Shown: piece after piece, positions 8,724 to 17,243 of the stretch
Layout: each line of letters opens with the position of its first letter
How positions within the stretch are numbered: position 1 is the stretch's first letter
Assembly (NCBI GenBank): GCA_026413805.1
Contig: JAOAKE010000001.1
Span: 31,121-95,120, forward strand
Origin: Microcaldota archaeon
Lineage (GTDB): Archaea > Micrarchaeota > Micrarchaeia > Anstonellales > Anstonellaceae
Length of the DNA stretch: 64,000 bases
Direction of reading: 5' to 3'
Made by a program: the position numbers and the translations under genes
The notes under the pieces: generated by a model
Told to the model about the DNA's origin: nothing
Database searches by the model: none
What the model saw: the letters and a program-made list of their open reading frames with translations, nothing else

Positions 8724-9734
8724 TCAGAACATCTTGGCGGCCATCTCAACCATCCTGTTTGAAAAGCCCCATTCATTGTCATACCAAGAGAGCACCTTGG
8801 CTGTTTTTCCTATTGCAATTGTAGAAAGCCCGTCTACAATTGAGCTTGCCGGGTTGTGCACTATGTCTTGGGAGACGATTGGGTCTTCAGTGTATTCCAA
8901 TATTCCCTTCATCTGGCCTTCTGCCGCCTTCTTCAAGGCAGCATTTATCTCCTCTTTTTTTGCCTCTTTTGAAAGCACCACTGACAAGTCATTTACCGAG
9001 CCCACAGGCACTGGCACCCGAAGTGCCAACCCATCCATCTTTCCCTTCAGCTTGGGCAGCACCTCGCCAATTGCCTTGGCTGCGCCAGTGCTGGTTGGGA
9101 TGATGTTGATTGCCCCTGCCCTTGCCCTCCTAAAGTCCTTGTGATTGGCGTCAAGTATCAGTTGGTCGTTGGTATAGGCATGGCAGGTGGTCATAAAGCC
9201 GCTTTCAATCCCGAAGCTGTCATCAAGCACTTTTGCAACTGGGGCAAGGCAATTAGTAGTGCATGAGCCAATTGAAACGATATTGTGCTTCTTCTTGTCA
9301 TAGGCTTGGTCATTTACTCCGATTACGACTGTTGCGTCAGCGCCGCCTGCCTTGCATGGTGCAGAGACAAGCACCTTTTTTGCACCTGCCTTTAGGTGAA
9401 GTGAGGCGCCTTCTCGGTCGGTGAAGGCCCCGGTGCATTCAAGGACCAAGTCCACGCCAAGAGCCTTCCAAGGAAGGGCTGCTGGGTCTCGCGAGGAAAC
9501 CCTTTTTATCTCATAGCCATCAATGGTTATCTTGTTCTCGTCGGCAGATACCTTTCCTGAAAATCGGCCCTGAGTAGAATCGTATTTGAAAAGATGGGCG
9601 GTTAGCTTTGGGTCATGGGTGTCGTTTATTGCCACTATGTCAAATTTTTTGCCCACGAACCCGCGCTCAAAGGCAGCGCGCACAACAAGCTTTCCAATCC
9701 GGCCAAACCCGCTCACAGCTATCTTGACTGCCAT
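8724..9734 (-). CDS. gap: Glyceraldehyde-3-phosphate dehydrogenase, bacterial class I type
   Basis: This phosphorylating GAPDH interconverts glyceraldehyde 3-phosphate and 1,3-bisphosphoglycerate. The 336-residue protein carries the class I signatures: N-terminal GFGRIGKLVVRAAF, the active-site SCTTNC with Cys158, His185 in the CHAYTNDQ segment, and the RVPVPVGSV strand. Most archaea use an unrelated-looking class II enzyme, so this is a bacterial-type gene. The start at 9734 is set by GGAGGTG six bases upstream. In-frame sequence further upstream is Pro/Ser-rich and not part of the fold. A TATA element at 9771-9780 would give a leader of about 16 nt. It works with the PGK, FBPase and aldolase encoded elsewhere in the window. 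Confidence 0.96.
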   Translation of the reverse strand: MAVKIAVSGFGRIGKLVVRAAFERGFVGKKFDIVAINDTHDPKLTAHLFKYDSTQGRFSGKVSADENKITIDGYEIKRVSSRDPAALPWKALGVDLVLECTGAFTDREGASLHLKAGAKKVLVSAPCKAGGADATVVIGVNDQAYDKKKHNIVSIGSCTTNCLAPVAKVLDDSFGIESGFMTTCHAYTNDQLILDANHKDFRRARAGAINIIPTSTGAAKAIGEVLPKLKGKMDGLALRVPVPVGSVNDLSVVLSKEAKKEEINAALKKAAEGQMKGILEYTEDPIVSQDIVHNPASSIVDGLSTIAIGKTAKVLSWYDNEWGFSNRMVEMAAKMF

Positions 9735-9770
9735 AAAAACACCTCCATTGGTGTGGGAATTGGAAATGCT

Positions 9771-9780
9771 AAATTTAAAA
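9771..9780 (-). promoter_or_regulatory. TATA box of the GAPDH gene
   Basis: TTTTAAATTT read on the minus strand lies about 42 bp before the GAPDH start. It predicts initiation near 9750 and a short leader that contains the GGAGGTG ribosome-binding site. Confidence 0.6.
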
Positions 9781-9835
9781 TCTAATAACAGGCATTTCTG
9801 CTGGTTAATTAATGTTGCTGGTGAGATACTTGGCG

Positions 9836-12229
9836 ATGGTGAAAAGAAGGGCGGTGCTTTTAGACGTAGACTATGTGGCAGGCGAGGATGGCACGCTGGT
9901 GCGCCTTCTTTTGAAGGGCAAGCGCCTCTTTCGCCTTTACGACGAATACGAGCCGTATTTTTATGCGGTTGCGCCAAAAGAGGCAGAAAAGGAAATAATG
10001 CAGGTTAAAGTCCCCTCGAGAGGGGCCTTTGCTTCGCCTTCAAAATGCGAGAGGGTGAAGCGGCTGCTTTTTGGGAAAGAAGTGGAGATTTGGAAGGTTT
10101 ATTGCCGCAGGCCCTTTGACGTGCCGCACATAAGCGCAGAAGTCTCAAAAAAATACCCCGTATACGAAAACAACATCCCTTTCGGGAAGAGGTATATGAT
10201 TGACAAGGGGCTTGCCCCTTTCTCGGAGATAACATATGAAAGGGAGGAAAAGCGGATAAAGAGGATAATCAAGGTAAAAGAAGGCGGATGGAACCTGCGC
10301 ACCATGTCTTTTGACATTGAAACTTACAACCCGTCTGGCACGCCCCGCCCTGAAAAAGACGAAGTAATAATGATTTCATACGATTGCGAAGGGGAGCAAA
10401 GGGTAATCAGCTCAAAAAAAATTGCAAGGGATTTTGTCATTGCATGCAAGGACGAGCGGGAGATGATAAAGAAATTTTTGGAAATTGTAAATGCAAAGGA
10501 TGTTGAGGTGTTGCTTGGGTATAACAGCACGGTTTTCGACCTGCCCTACCTGAAAGAGAGGGCAGAAAAAAATGGGCTGGATTTTGCAATTGGGCGGGAC
10601 GGCTCTTCTTTTAGGCTGCAAAAAAAAGGAATCCGCACTGCTGCTGAAATAACTGGCAGGATACATGTGGATTTGTATCCTGTTGTTCGCTTTATGGGAT
10701 TCATAGGGGCATTCAAGATATCAAAATACAGCCTTGAAAATGCCTACGAAGAGCTTACAGGCAAGAAAAAGCTCATGGTGGGCAAGTTGGATATTTGGAA
10801 GATGTGGGAGGATGAAAGGCACAGGGAAGAGCTTGCAGAATACTCGCGCTTTGATGCTGTTGCAACTATGGAAATTGGAAAAATATTGCTTCCGCTTATG
10901 ATGGAGATGGGGCGGCTTACCCGCCTTTCGCTTTTTGATGCTGCTGGCGCCACTGCGGGGCAGCTTGTGGAGTCCCTGCTCATGCACAAGAGCTTTGAGC
11001 ATGGGGCGATTATCCCCAACAAGCCTGGAGACGAGGTTGCTGCTGAAAGAGAACTTGCTCCCATCAAGGGTGCGTTTGTAAAAATCCCCCAGCCAGGAAT
11101 ATACGAAAACCTTGTGGTCTTTGACTTTCGCGGGCTGTATCCCTCAATAATAACCTCGCACAATATTGACCCATATACTTTGAACCCGCCAAAAAGCGTC
11201 CCTGACTCTGACTGCTATGTTTCACCGATCGGGCACCGCTTTTTGAAAAAGCCAAGGGGGCTGATTCCCCTTGTCCTTGAGGAACTGATTAAGATGAGGG
11301 CAAAGGTGAAGGAGCAGCTGAAAAAAGCTGACAAGGACTCAAGAGAATATGAGGCATTGTATGCCAAGGCGCAGTCTCTTAAAATCCTGGCAAACTCCTA
11401 CTATGGATACCTTGCCTATTCGCGCTCGCGATGGTATTCGCGAGAGTGCGCCGAATCTGTGACTGCATGGGGCAGGCACTACATCATGGAGACTATAAGG
11501 AAGGCAGAAAGGGAAGGGTTTGAAGTCTTGTATGGAGACACTGACTCGGTATTCTTGCTGATGGGCAAAAAAACAAGGGAGGATGCACTTGCTTTCATGA
11601 AGAAGATAAATCGCGAGCTTCCTGGGGACATGGAGCTCGAGCTGGAAGGCTTCTACCCCCGAGGCGTGTTTGTGACAAAGAAAGGAGCCGAGGAATCTGG
11701 GGCAAAGAAAAAATATGCTCTTATTGGAGAGGACGGCAGGATAAAGATACGGGGCTTTGAACTGGTGAGGCGGGACTGGTCCGCCATTGCAAAGGCCACG
11801 CAGCGAAAGGTGCTTGAGGCGATCTTGAAGCACGGGAGCAAAGAGATGGCAGTGAGGGTAGTGCGGGAGATAATTGAGAGGCTGAAAAAAGGGGATGTTG
11901 CCCTTGAGGACTTAGTCATTTACACGCAGATTCGCAAAGACCCGAGAAAATATGACGTAAAGTCGCCGGAGCTTTCAGCTGCGCAAAAGGCAATGGCAAA
12001 GGGAGTGGCAATTGAAAAGGGGGCAATGGTTGGCTATGTCATCACAAAGCACGGGAACAGCATATCGGACAAGGCGCAGTTGGCGGAATTTGCCAAAGAC
12101 TATGATGCAAATTATTACATCAACCACCAGGTGCTGCCTGCTGTCCTTAAAATACTAAAAGAGCTGGGCTATTCTGAAGAGGACTTGAAATTTGGAGGGG
12201 AGCAGCAAGACTTAAGCTCCTTCTTTTAG
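9836..12229 (+). CDS. polB: Family B DNA polymerase
   Basis: This replicative-type family B polymerase of about 797 residues has all expected motifs. Exonuclease motif I is FDIETYNP (about 159), motif II YNSTVFDLPYL (about 228) and motif III YSRFDAVA (about 335), so proofreading should be active. Polymerase motifs are DFRGLYPSII (about 428), LANSYYGY (about 520) and YGDTDSVF (about 565). No intein is present. The ATG at 9836 has GGTGAG about 10 bases upstream, and MVKRRAVLLDVDY matches the family N-terminus. An ATG at 9812 lacks any ribosome-binding site. The C-terminus ends in DLSSFF, resembling a PCNA-interacting tail. The GGCT-like gene follows after 9 bp. Confidence 0.97.
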   Translation: MVKRRAVLLDVDYVAGEDGTLVRLLLKGKRLFRLYDEYEPYFYAVAPKEAEKEIMQVKVPSRGAFASPSKCERVKRLLFGKEVEIWKVYCRRPFDVPHISAEVSKKYPVYENNIPFGKRYMIDKGLAPFSEITYEREEKRIKRIIKVKEGGWNLRTMSFDIETYNPSGTPRPEKDEVIMISYDCEGEQRVISSKKIARDFVIACKDEREMIKKFLEIVNAKDVEVLLGYNSTVFDLPYLKERAEKNGLDFAIGRDGSSFRLQKKGIRTAAEITGRIHVDLYPVVRFMGFIGAFKISKYSLENAYEELTGKKKLMVGKLDIWKMWEDERHREELAEYSRFDAVATMEIGKILLPLMMEMGRLTRLSLFDAAGATAGQLVESLLMHKSFEHGAIIPNKPGDEVAAERELAPIKGAFVKIPQPGIYENLVVFDFRGLYPSIITSHNIDPYTLNPPKSVPDSDCYVSPIGHRFLKKPRGLIPLVLEELIKMRAKVKEQLKKADKDSREYEALYAKAQSLKILANSYYGYLAYSRSRWYSRECAESVTAWGRHYIMETIRKAEREGFEVLYGDTDSVFLLMGKKTREDALAFMKKINRELPGDMELELEGFYPRGVFVTKKGAEESGAKKKYALIGEDGRIKIRGFELVRRDWSAIAKATQRKVLEAILKHGSKEMAVRVVREIIERLKKGDVALEDLVIYTQIRKDPRKYDVKSPELSAAQKAMAKGVAIEKGAMVGYVITKHGNSISDKAQLAEFAKDYDANYYINHQVLPAVLKILKELGYSEEDLKFGGEQQDLSSFF

Positions 12230-12238
12230 GGGAAGAAG

Positions 12239-12787
12239 ATGCTCAAGAAGGCTGCATTTTTTGCTGCCATTGCGGCAGGCGTTTTGTTTTTGTTGCTTGT
12301 TTTGCTCAGCAGCACAGGCAAGGAAGAAAGGCTGTTTTTTGCATATGGGTCCAACCTTGACGCCAAAGTCATTCGCGCGCGGATTGGCGGGCTGGCTTCA
12401 GCAGTCCCTGCCAAGCTCCATTCATACCGCCTTGTGTTTGAGGCGCCCAATGGAAGGGAATTTGGGCTTCCCAACATAAAAGAAAGCAACAATTCATCTG
12501 TGGCTGGGGCGCTTTACGTCCTTAGCAAAGAACAGGCAGAGCGCTTGGACAAGGCAGCAGGAGTGCCGCACATTTATAGAAAGGCAAGGGTTAGGGTTTT
12601 TGCACAGGGGATTGGAGAGGTGGATGCAGAAACCTATGTGCTTGCAGGAGAGCCTTCGCCTGCCCCTCCGCTAAAATCAGTTTTTGCCTCTGCAATTGAA
12701 GGGCTGCGCCAGTTCGGATATGGCAAAAGGGAGGAAGAAGAATTGGCTTCTGCCTTATGGGAAGCTGAAAGAATGCGGGGGCGATGA
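12239..12787 (+). CDS. Membrane-anchored gamma-glutamylcyclotransferase-like protein
   Basis: The 182-residue protein has one N-terminal membrane segment (about 5-25) followed by a gamma-glutamylcyclotransferase/AIG2-like barrel. The substrate-loop motif YGSN is intact (about 39-42), and the fold continues through FGLPNI, GALYVL and VPHIYRK. In active GGCT enzymes a catalytic Glu sits in an LDxxEG motif. Here the same place reads LDKAAG, so the Glu appears replaced by Ala. The protein may therefore bind a peptide-like ligand without cyclotransferase activity, or use another residue. A GGGGA ribosome-binding site precedes the start and it is probably co-transcribed with polB. The membrane anchor is unusual for the family. 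Confidence 0.8.
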   Translation: MLKKAAFFAAIAAGVLFLLLVLLSSTGKEERLFFAYGSNLDAKVIRARIGGLASAVPAKLHSYRLVFEAPNGREFGLPNIKESNNSSVAGALYVLSKEQAERLDKAAGVPHIYRKARVRVFAQGIGEVDAETYVLAGEPSPAPPLKSVFASAIEGLRQFGYGKREEEELASALWEAERMRGR

Positions 12788-12791
12788 ATGA

Positions 12792-13685
12792 TTAGAGCTT
12801 TATGAAGTAAAGGAGTATGTCTCCGAAGGCTATGGCAACAAGCAAGCCAAGAAGAAGATGAGGAAGGAAAAATGGCATTCCAGTATAAACCGGTACTTTC
12901 TTCACTCCTGCCTTTTTGAGAAGTTCAATTGACTTTTTTGAAAGAAGGGGCTGCAAGGCGAGCCTCTTGACAACTGCGTGGTCCATCCTTTCAAGCGCTA
13001 TCACATCTTCTTCTTGAAGGGCAGATGCTGGGACAAATTCCACCATGCTGTCTTTGATTTCCTCCCTGAAAAGAGAGAAGAAAAGCAGAGCAACAAAAAG
13101 AAATGATAGTAGCCAAAGGTAAACTGGCGAGATAGAAACAGGCAGCGAAATGAGGTTAAACATAAAAAAGCAGAAGGCTGCGGTTAATAGGATAGGCCCT
13201 ATTAGCCTTGTGGAATTGAAATGCACTTTGCCCTTTGCAATGCTGCTTGCAACGAAAGGAACAAACCTAAGAAGCATGTGCGCAATGAAAAAAATCCCTG
13301 TTGGGGCTATCACTGACAAAATGAATGGGTAAGGGGCGGCCGGGGCATCTGGCACGAGGATTGGTTTTGGCAGGACTGGAAGCAGGGCTGAAATAGAGGC
13401 AAGGGCATAGACGTCTGCCCCGCCAAGCTGCCCTGCCTTGTAAAGAAGGTAGGCTATGCCAAAGACAACTGCAAACAGCGCGAATCCAAGAAGAGACGCC
13501 TCCCAATCAAAAAATACAATGTTTGAAAGCAGGGCTGCTGCTGCAAACCCGTAGACCAAGGCATTCGGAACCCATTTCTTTTTGAAGACATCAAAATAGG
13601 CTGCGACGGCAGTGAATGCCACTGCCAAAAAAATGCGGATTTCAATCCCCGGAACTGACGAGGGAAGGTCCATTATGCCAAACAT
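12792..13685 (-). CDS. Archaeal type IV prepilin peptidase (A24 aspartic protease)
   Basis: This multi-spanning membrane protease should remove class III signal peptides from archaeal prepilins. The two catalytic aspartates are visible: Asp32 in AYFDVFKKKWVPN, and Asp91 in the GxGD-type motif LGGAD. Six or more hydrophobic segments fill the 297 residues. A cytoplasmic insertion of about 60 residues precedes the last membrane helix. Candidate substrates are the two prepilins at 47.4-48.1 kb. A TATA element at 13708-13719 lies 26 bp from the ATG, so the mRNA is probably leaderless. It is closer to archaeal EppA/FlaK-like peptidases than to bacterial PilD, since no N-terminal Cys domain is present. 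Confidence 0.88.
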   Translation of the reverse strand: MFGIMDLPSSVPGIEIRIFLAVAFTAVAAYFDVFKKKWVPNALVYGFAAAALLSNIVFFDWEASLLGFALFAVVFGIAYLLYKAGQLGGADVYALASISALLPVLPKPILVPDAPAAPYPFILSVIAPTGIFFIAHMLLRFVPFVASSIAKGKVHFNSTRLIGPILLTAAFCFFMFNLISLPVSISPVYLWLLSFLFVALLFFSLFREEIKDSMVEFVPASALQEEDVIALERMDHAVVKRLALQPLLSKKSIELLKKAGVKKVPVYTGMPFFLPHLLLGLLVAIAFGDILLYFIKL

Positions 13686-13707
13686 GAGATAAAAACGACA
13701 CGAAGCT

Positions 13708-13719
13708 ATTTAATTTAAC
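13708..13719 (-). promoter_or_regulatory. TATA box of the prepilin peptidase gene
   Basis: An AT-rich TTAAATTAAATA element centred about 26 bp from the ATG at 13685 predicts a leaderless transcript. Confidence 0.6.
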
Positions 13720-13729
13720 CGAAATTGCC

Positions 13730-14860
13730 CTATATCGTTTCCAAAAAATAGTCATGTATCTTGACAACATCCAGCTCCTCGCAGCGAGCGTTGCATGACA
13801 GGGCCTGCGCTATTGAGGGCTTTGTCCTGCCATTGTCCGAGGTTATGAATTCCTTGATGTATGCCCCTGCCTCTGCAAATATGTGCAGCCTTAGTTTTCC
13901 GTCCTTTTCACATTGGGCTGAAACCGAAAATATCCTCCTTCTTCGCTCCAAGTCTGCCCTTCTTCCAAGGACTCGGTTAGGCGTCTGTTGGAAGAGAACT
14001 GCCCCTGAAAGCGAGCTTGCCTTTTCTGCGTCTTTTTGCCCGAGCGGGCGGTCAGCAGAAACCAATGCCGAGTATTCTTTGTCAAAATGAGAGTTGCAGA
14101 CTGCATCAACAAAATGTGGGCCGACAATGCGCAGGCCAACTGCCCTTACGCTTCCCTTCTTTTCAATTGCCTTTTCAAGCTCAAGCAAGTCTGCCTTTCT
14201 CTTCTTTGGCTTTTTCAGCTCTAAAACAAACGGCCTTCCGCTGCCAAGCGCCCTTACATCCACGTCTTCCCGGCCGCTTGCATGCAGTATTGCATCTTCT
14301 GCCAAAAAAAGGCGCCTCGCCTCGCTTCCGATTTCTTCCTCAACAGAAGGGTAAGATTGGCCGCTTCCTGCGCAGCTTCGGCAGCCCTTTCCGCTGCACT
14401 TGGAGCATTGCCAGCGGCTCTGGCAGTGCCTTCGTGAAAGCTTCAGATACCTGCCAAAGACAAATAAAGGGGAAGGAATTGCACGGGCGCTGCCCTTCTC
14501 AAAGTCAAGCTCAATGGCAAGGTCAGGGAACCTCTGCCTGTTCTGCCTCCCAGCCATCTTTGAAATTAACCCAGCCGCAGAAGAATTAAGGCTGTTTTTA
14601 ATGGAGGTGAATTCTCCGGGCGCAAAATAGGTGGCGACCTCTTCCTCGCGAACCAGCACTTGGGGGGGAATGTGAGTTGAAACTGAAAAGGACTCCCACT
14701 CAAGCCCTTCTGAAAGCCCAACTGCCTTTGAGCAGAGCGCCTCAAGCTGCGAAAATATGCCTTGGCATAAGAAGCATCGGCTGCTTTCCCCTGAGATAGA
14801 AATTGCATGGGATTTTGGAAAGCGGCTTGCACACCATGAACAGAGGCAAAAACCTGCCAT
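13730..14860 (-). CDS. pus10: tRNA pseudouridine synthase Pus10 (Psi54/Psi55)
   Basis: Pus10 makes pseudouridine 54 and 55 in the T-loop of archaeal tRNA. The 376-residue protein has zinc-binding cysteine pairs at the N-terminus (CSWC and CFLC) and a second Cys cluster CSKCSGKGCRSC near 150. The catalytic domain has the Asp-containing GREDVDVRALGSGRPF segment. The C-terminal part has the conserved GAYIKEFITSDNGRTKPS stretch. The length is normal for archaeal Pus10. The start codon at 14860 lies 26-27 bp from the centre of a TATTTAAATA box, so translation is probably leaderless. The gene is upstream of the prepilin peptidase on the same strand, though that gene appears to have its own promoter. 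Confidence 0.95.
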   Translation of the reverse strand: MAGFCLCSWCASRFPKSHAISISGESSRCFLCQGIFSQLEALCSKAVGLSEGLEWESFSVSTHIPPQVLVREEEVATYFAPGEFTSIKNSLNSSAAGLISKMAGRQNRQRFPDLAIELDFEKGSARAIPSPLFVFGRYLKLSRRHCQSRWQCSKCSGKGCRSCAGSGQSYPSVEEEIGSEARRLFLAEDAILHASGREDVDVRALGSGRPFVLELKKPKKRKADLLELEKAIEKKGSVRAVGLRIVGPHFVDAVCNSHFDKEYSALVSADRPLGQKDAEKASSLSGAVLFQQTPNRVLGRRADLERRRRIFSVSAQCEKDGKLRLHIFAEAGAYIKEFITSDNGRTKPSIAQALSCNARCEELDVVKIHDYFLETI

Positions 14861-14881
14861 GGTGCAAAGAATTTGAAAGAG

Positions 14882-14891
14882 TATTTAAATA
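14882..14891 (-). promoter_or_regulatory. TATA box of pus10
   Basis: The perfect palindrome TATTTAAATA is centred 26.5 bp from the pus10 ATG, which fits a leaderless transcript beginning at the start codon. Confidence 0.7.
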
Positions 14892-15008
14892 TTGCATGAA
14901 AATTGCTTTTCAAGGCTTGGGGAAAGAGCGAAAGGATTAAAAGGGCGTTGGTTAAATAAATAATGGTAAAAAATGTATTTTTGGATAAATCCCTGGCAGG
15001 TGGGTTAA

Positions 15009-15746
15009 ATGCCGCGTGGAAAGAGAATCGTGATTGAAAAGGTGATTAAAGACCCGGTTATAGCTAGGCTCAAGTCGCTCAAGCTCTCTGAGCTGAAGAG
15101 CAAAAGAGCGTCTGTTGAGAAAGAATTGCACGAGAGCATAGCCAACATAGTGAGCACTGCCAAGGAGCTTTATGCCAAGGAAAAGCTTGAAAAGGAAAAA
15201 AGAAGGGGGCTTGGGTTGCTGACGCTTGAGGAGGCGTATGAAGAGCTGAAGAAAGGCGGCATAGACATCTCGTTCAGGGCATTCGGCGGGAGGGTGGAAA
15301 GGCGCTCCATCTACTCTGAAAAAATCGGGAGCAAGAGGCTCATCCCGCTTCCAGTAATACAAGACTGGATTGCTCTTTCGAAAGAGTATTATACGGTGAA
15401 GCAGGCATATAATGAGCTCAAAAAATATGAGGACATCAACCTAAGGGCATTTATAGGCAGGATTGAAAAAAATTCTATTCCTTCTCTTAAAATTGGGACG
15501 CAGAGGTGGGTCCCAAAAAGCGCAATTGAGGGCTTGACCCATATTTGCAAAAATTATTACGACGTAGGCGAAGCGGTTGCTGAAATGACAAAGCGGGGAA
15601 TCAAGATAAAGAGAAATGCTTTTGAAAGAAGGCTGGACAGGAACAGAATCCCGCATGAGAAAATAGGAGGAAGGCGGGTAATTGCAAAAGAAGTGCTTGA
15701 GGAGCTCATAGAAAAGGAGCTCGCCCTTTCAAAAGCAAAAATATAA
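15009..15746 (+). CDS. Triple-repeat HTH-like DNA-binding protein
   Basis: The 245-residue basic protein has a helical N-terminal part (about 1-70) and then three tandem repeats of about 52-58 residues. Each begins with an LT/YT/YDV-x-x-A-Y/V motif followed by a helix. Each continues with an aromatic-containing R-x-F-x-x-R-(V/I/L)-E/D-R/K-N motif and ends with a KIGxxR strand. This resembles tandem MerR/excisionase-like helix-turn-helix units, in which KIGxxR forms the wing. I therefore read it as a site-specific DNA-binding protein with three reading heads, but no known family name fits with certainty. AGGTGGG before the ATG is a good ribosome-binding site. It stands alone between two genes on the opposite strand. 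Confidence 0.7.
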   Translation: MPRGKRIVIEKVIKDPVIARLKSLKLSELKSKRASVEKELHESIANIVSTAKELYAKEKLEKEKRRGLGLLTLEEAYEELKKGGIDISFRAFGGRVERRSIYSEKIGSKRLIPLPVIQDWIALSKEYYTVKQAYNELKKYEDINLRAFIGRIEKNSIPSLKIGTQRWVPKSAIEGLTHICKNYYDVGEAVAEMTKRGIKIKRNAFERRLDRNRIPHEKIGGRRVIAKEVLEELIEKELALSKAKI

Positions 15747-15753
15747 TGGGCAG

Positions 15754-17079
15754 TTAGCCCCCTATTTTTTTCAAGTCAAGCCCAGAGCCTTGGAGCATCT
15801 TTTCTATCCGCTTTCGCATCCCTCGGTTCTTTTTAACTTGGTTGAACAGGTTGTTGACCCTTTCAAATTGTGCAAGCAGCTCTCGTACCTCTGCCTCGGA
15901 TGTGCCAGAGCCCCTTGCCACCCTCTCTATCCTTGATTTCTGCTTGCGAAAAAGGGAGGCGTCCTCGCGCTCTTGCGGAGTCATTGAGTTTATTATGCTT
16001 TCAAATTTCTTGAGCTTCTCCTCGCTTGTCCTTACCACTTCTTGTGGCATGTCAGCTGCGCCGAGCATTGAAAAAACTGAGGAGAGCGGGCCGAGCTTTT
16101 TTGCCGCCTTAAGCTGCTCATAAAAAACCCTCAAGGTAAGCTTTTCCTCGGCTGTTTCAGGCAGCTTTTCCTCTTCTGCTATCTTCTTTACTTTTTCAAT
16201 CAATGTGCCAATGTCTGGAAACCCAAGCAGCCTGCCAACAAACTTTTGCGAGTCAAATGGCTCAAGCGCGTCCATCTTTTCTCCAGTGCCAATGAATGCC
16301 ACCTTTGCCTTTGAGGCTGCAACTGCAGAGAGCGCGCCGCCTCCCTTCCCGCTTCCGTCCATCTTCGTTATTATTACTCCTGAAAGCCCAACTGCCTGGT
16401 GGAACTGCTCTGCTTGCTTTCCAGCAATCTGCCCGATGTCTGCTGAAATGACAAGGAACTTTTCGTCTGGGAGAAATTCTTTGTTGATCTCTTTTAGCTG
16501 CTCTACAAGAGGCTCTTCAAATGCGCTCCTGCCAGAAGAATCGCAAATTATTATGTCTTCTTTCCAGCGCCTGCTCGCCTCTGCGATGATTCTTTTCACG
16601 TCCCTTTCCCCTTTTATCCCGTAAAAGGCCGCCCCTGACTGCCGTGCCACCTGCTCTAGCTGCTCATAGGCAGCTGGCCTGTCAACATCGCAGGAAACCA
16701 TCGCAACTGAAAGGCCGCGAGATTTGTAAAAGTGGGCAAGCTTGCCTGCGGTTGTGGTCTTGCCGCTTCCATACAGCCCAAGGAGAAGAATTTTGTGGGG
16801 CTTTAGCGAGGGCTCGTATTTTTCGCCCATCAGCAAGGAAAGCTCTTCATAGACCACTTTTACGACATGCTCGCGCAACGACAGGCCTTTTGCAAGCTTG
16901 GAGTCAAGAGCACGGCTTTCAATCTTTTTTGTCAGTTCAAAGACAAGCTTGACATTCACATCTGAGGAAATCAGGACGCGCTGGAGCTCGCGGCACAGCG
17001 ATTTTACTGCCTTTTCATCAGCAATCGGCGCTCCTGTGAATTTTGCCAGTGCTGCCCTAAGGCTCCTTCCCAAGTCCAT
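15754..17079 (-). CDS. srp54: Signal recognition particle GTPase SRP54
   Basis: SRP54 binds signal sequences on the ribosome and delivers them to the membrane through its GTPase cycle. The 441-residue protein has the N domain (1-90), the P-loop GLYGSGKTTTAGK (about 101), DCDVDRPAAYEQL-like G2 region, TKMDGSGKGGG (G4) and a Met-rich C-terminal M domain that ends near SGLDLKKIGG. The G3 motif reads DSSGR instead of the usual DTAGR, a mild departure. SRP RNA is not in the window. A divergent intergenic region of 164 bp separates it from the 71-residue repeat protein, with an AT-rich ATTAATATT element near 17112-17122 as its likely promoter. Confidence 0.96.
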   Translation of the reverse strand: MDLGRSLRAALAKFTGAPIADEKAVKSLCRELQRVLISSDVNVKLVFELTKKIESRALDSKLAKGLSLREHVVKVVYEELSLLMGEKYEPSLKPHKILLLGLYGSGKTTTAGKLAHFYKSRGLSVAMVSCDVDRPAAYEQLEQVARQSGAAFYGIKGERDVKRIIAEASRRWKEDIIICDSSGRSAFEEPLVEQLKEINKEFLPDEKFLVISADIGQIAGKQAEQFHQAVGLSGVIITKMDGSGKGGGALSAVAASKAKVAFIGTGEKMDALEPFDSQKFVGRLLGFPDIGTLIEKVKKIAEEEKLPETAEEKLTLRVFYEQLKAAKKLGPLSSVFSMLGAADMPQEVVRTSEEKLKKFESIINSMTPQEREDASLFRKQKSRIERVARGSGTSEAEVRELLAQFERVNNLFNQVKKNRGMRKRIEKMLQGSGLDLKKIGG

Positions 17080-17167
17080 GGCTAACCAACCGACGCAAGA
17101 AGATGAACAAAAGAATATTAATGTGCAGCGGTTGGGCGCCAGCCGCCATTGGCCCGACGGAGATATC

Positions 17168-17175
17168 TTTATAAA
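17168..17175 (+). promoter_or_regulatory. TATA box of the 71-residue repeat protein
   Basis: The strong TTTATAAA element predicts initiation near 17198, leaving a leader of about 45 nt with a GGAGGTG site before the start at 17244. The leader also contains an 11-codon reading frame. Confidence 0.65.
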
Positions 17176-17243
17176 TTATGCCGACGAAGAGAACGACGGG
17201 AAGGTGAATGGCCCGACCGCATGACTATTTTGGAGGTGTATAG

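Noticed and set aside
8503..9144. A 213-codon plus-strand frame over the 3' half of the GAPDH gene
   Set aside because: It lies antisense to a certain enzyme and runs across the neighbouring small membrane gene. It has no family features.
9735..9977. N-terminal extension of GAPDH by 81 residues
   Set aside because: The extension is Pro/Ser/Arg-rich, runs over the promoter, and the GGAGGTG site clearly marks the ATG at 9734.
14017..14589. A 190-codon plus-strand frame inside pus10
   Set aside because: It is antisense to the conserved catalytic domain of Pus10, rich in Leu/Pro/Arg from complement bias, without start signals.
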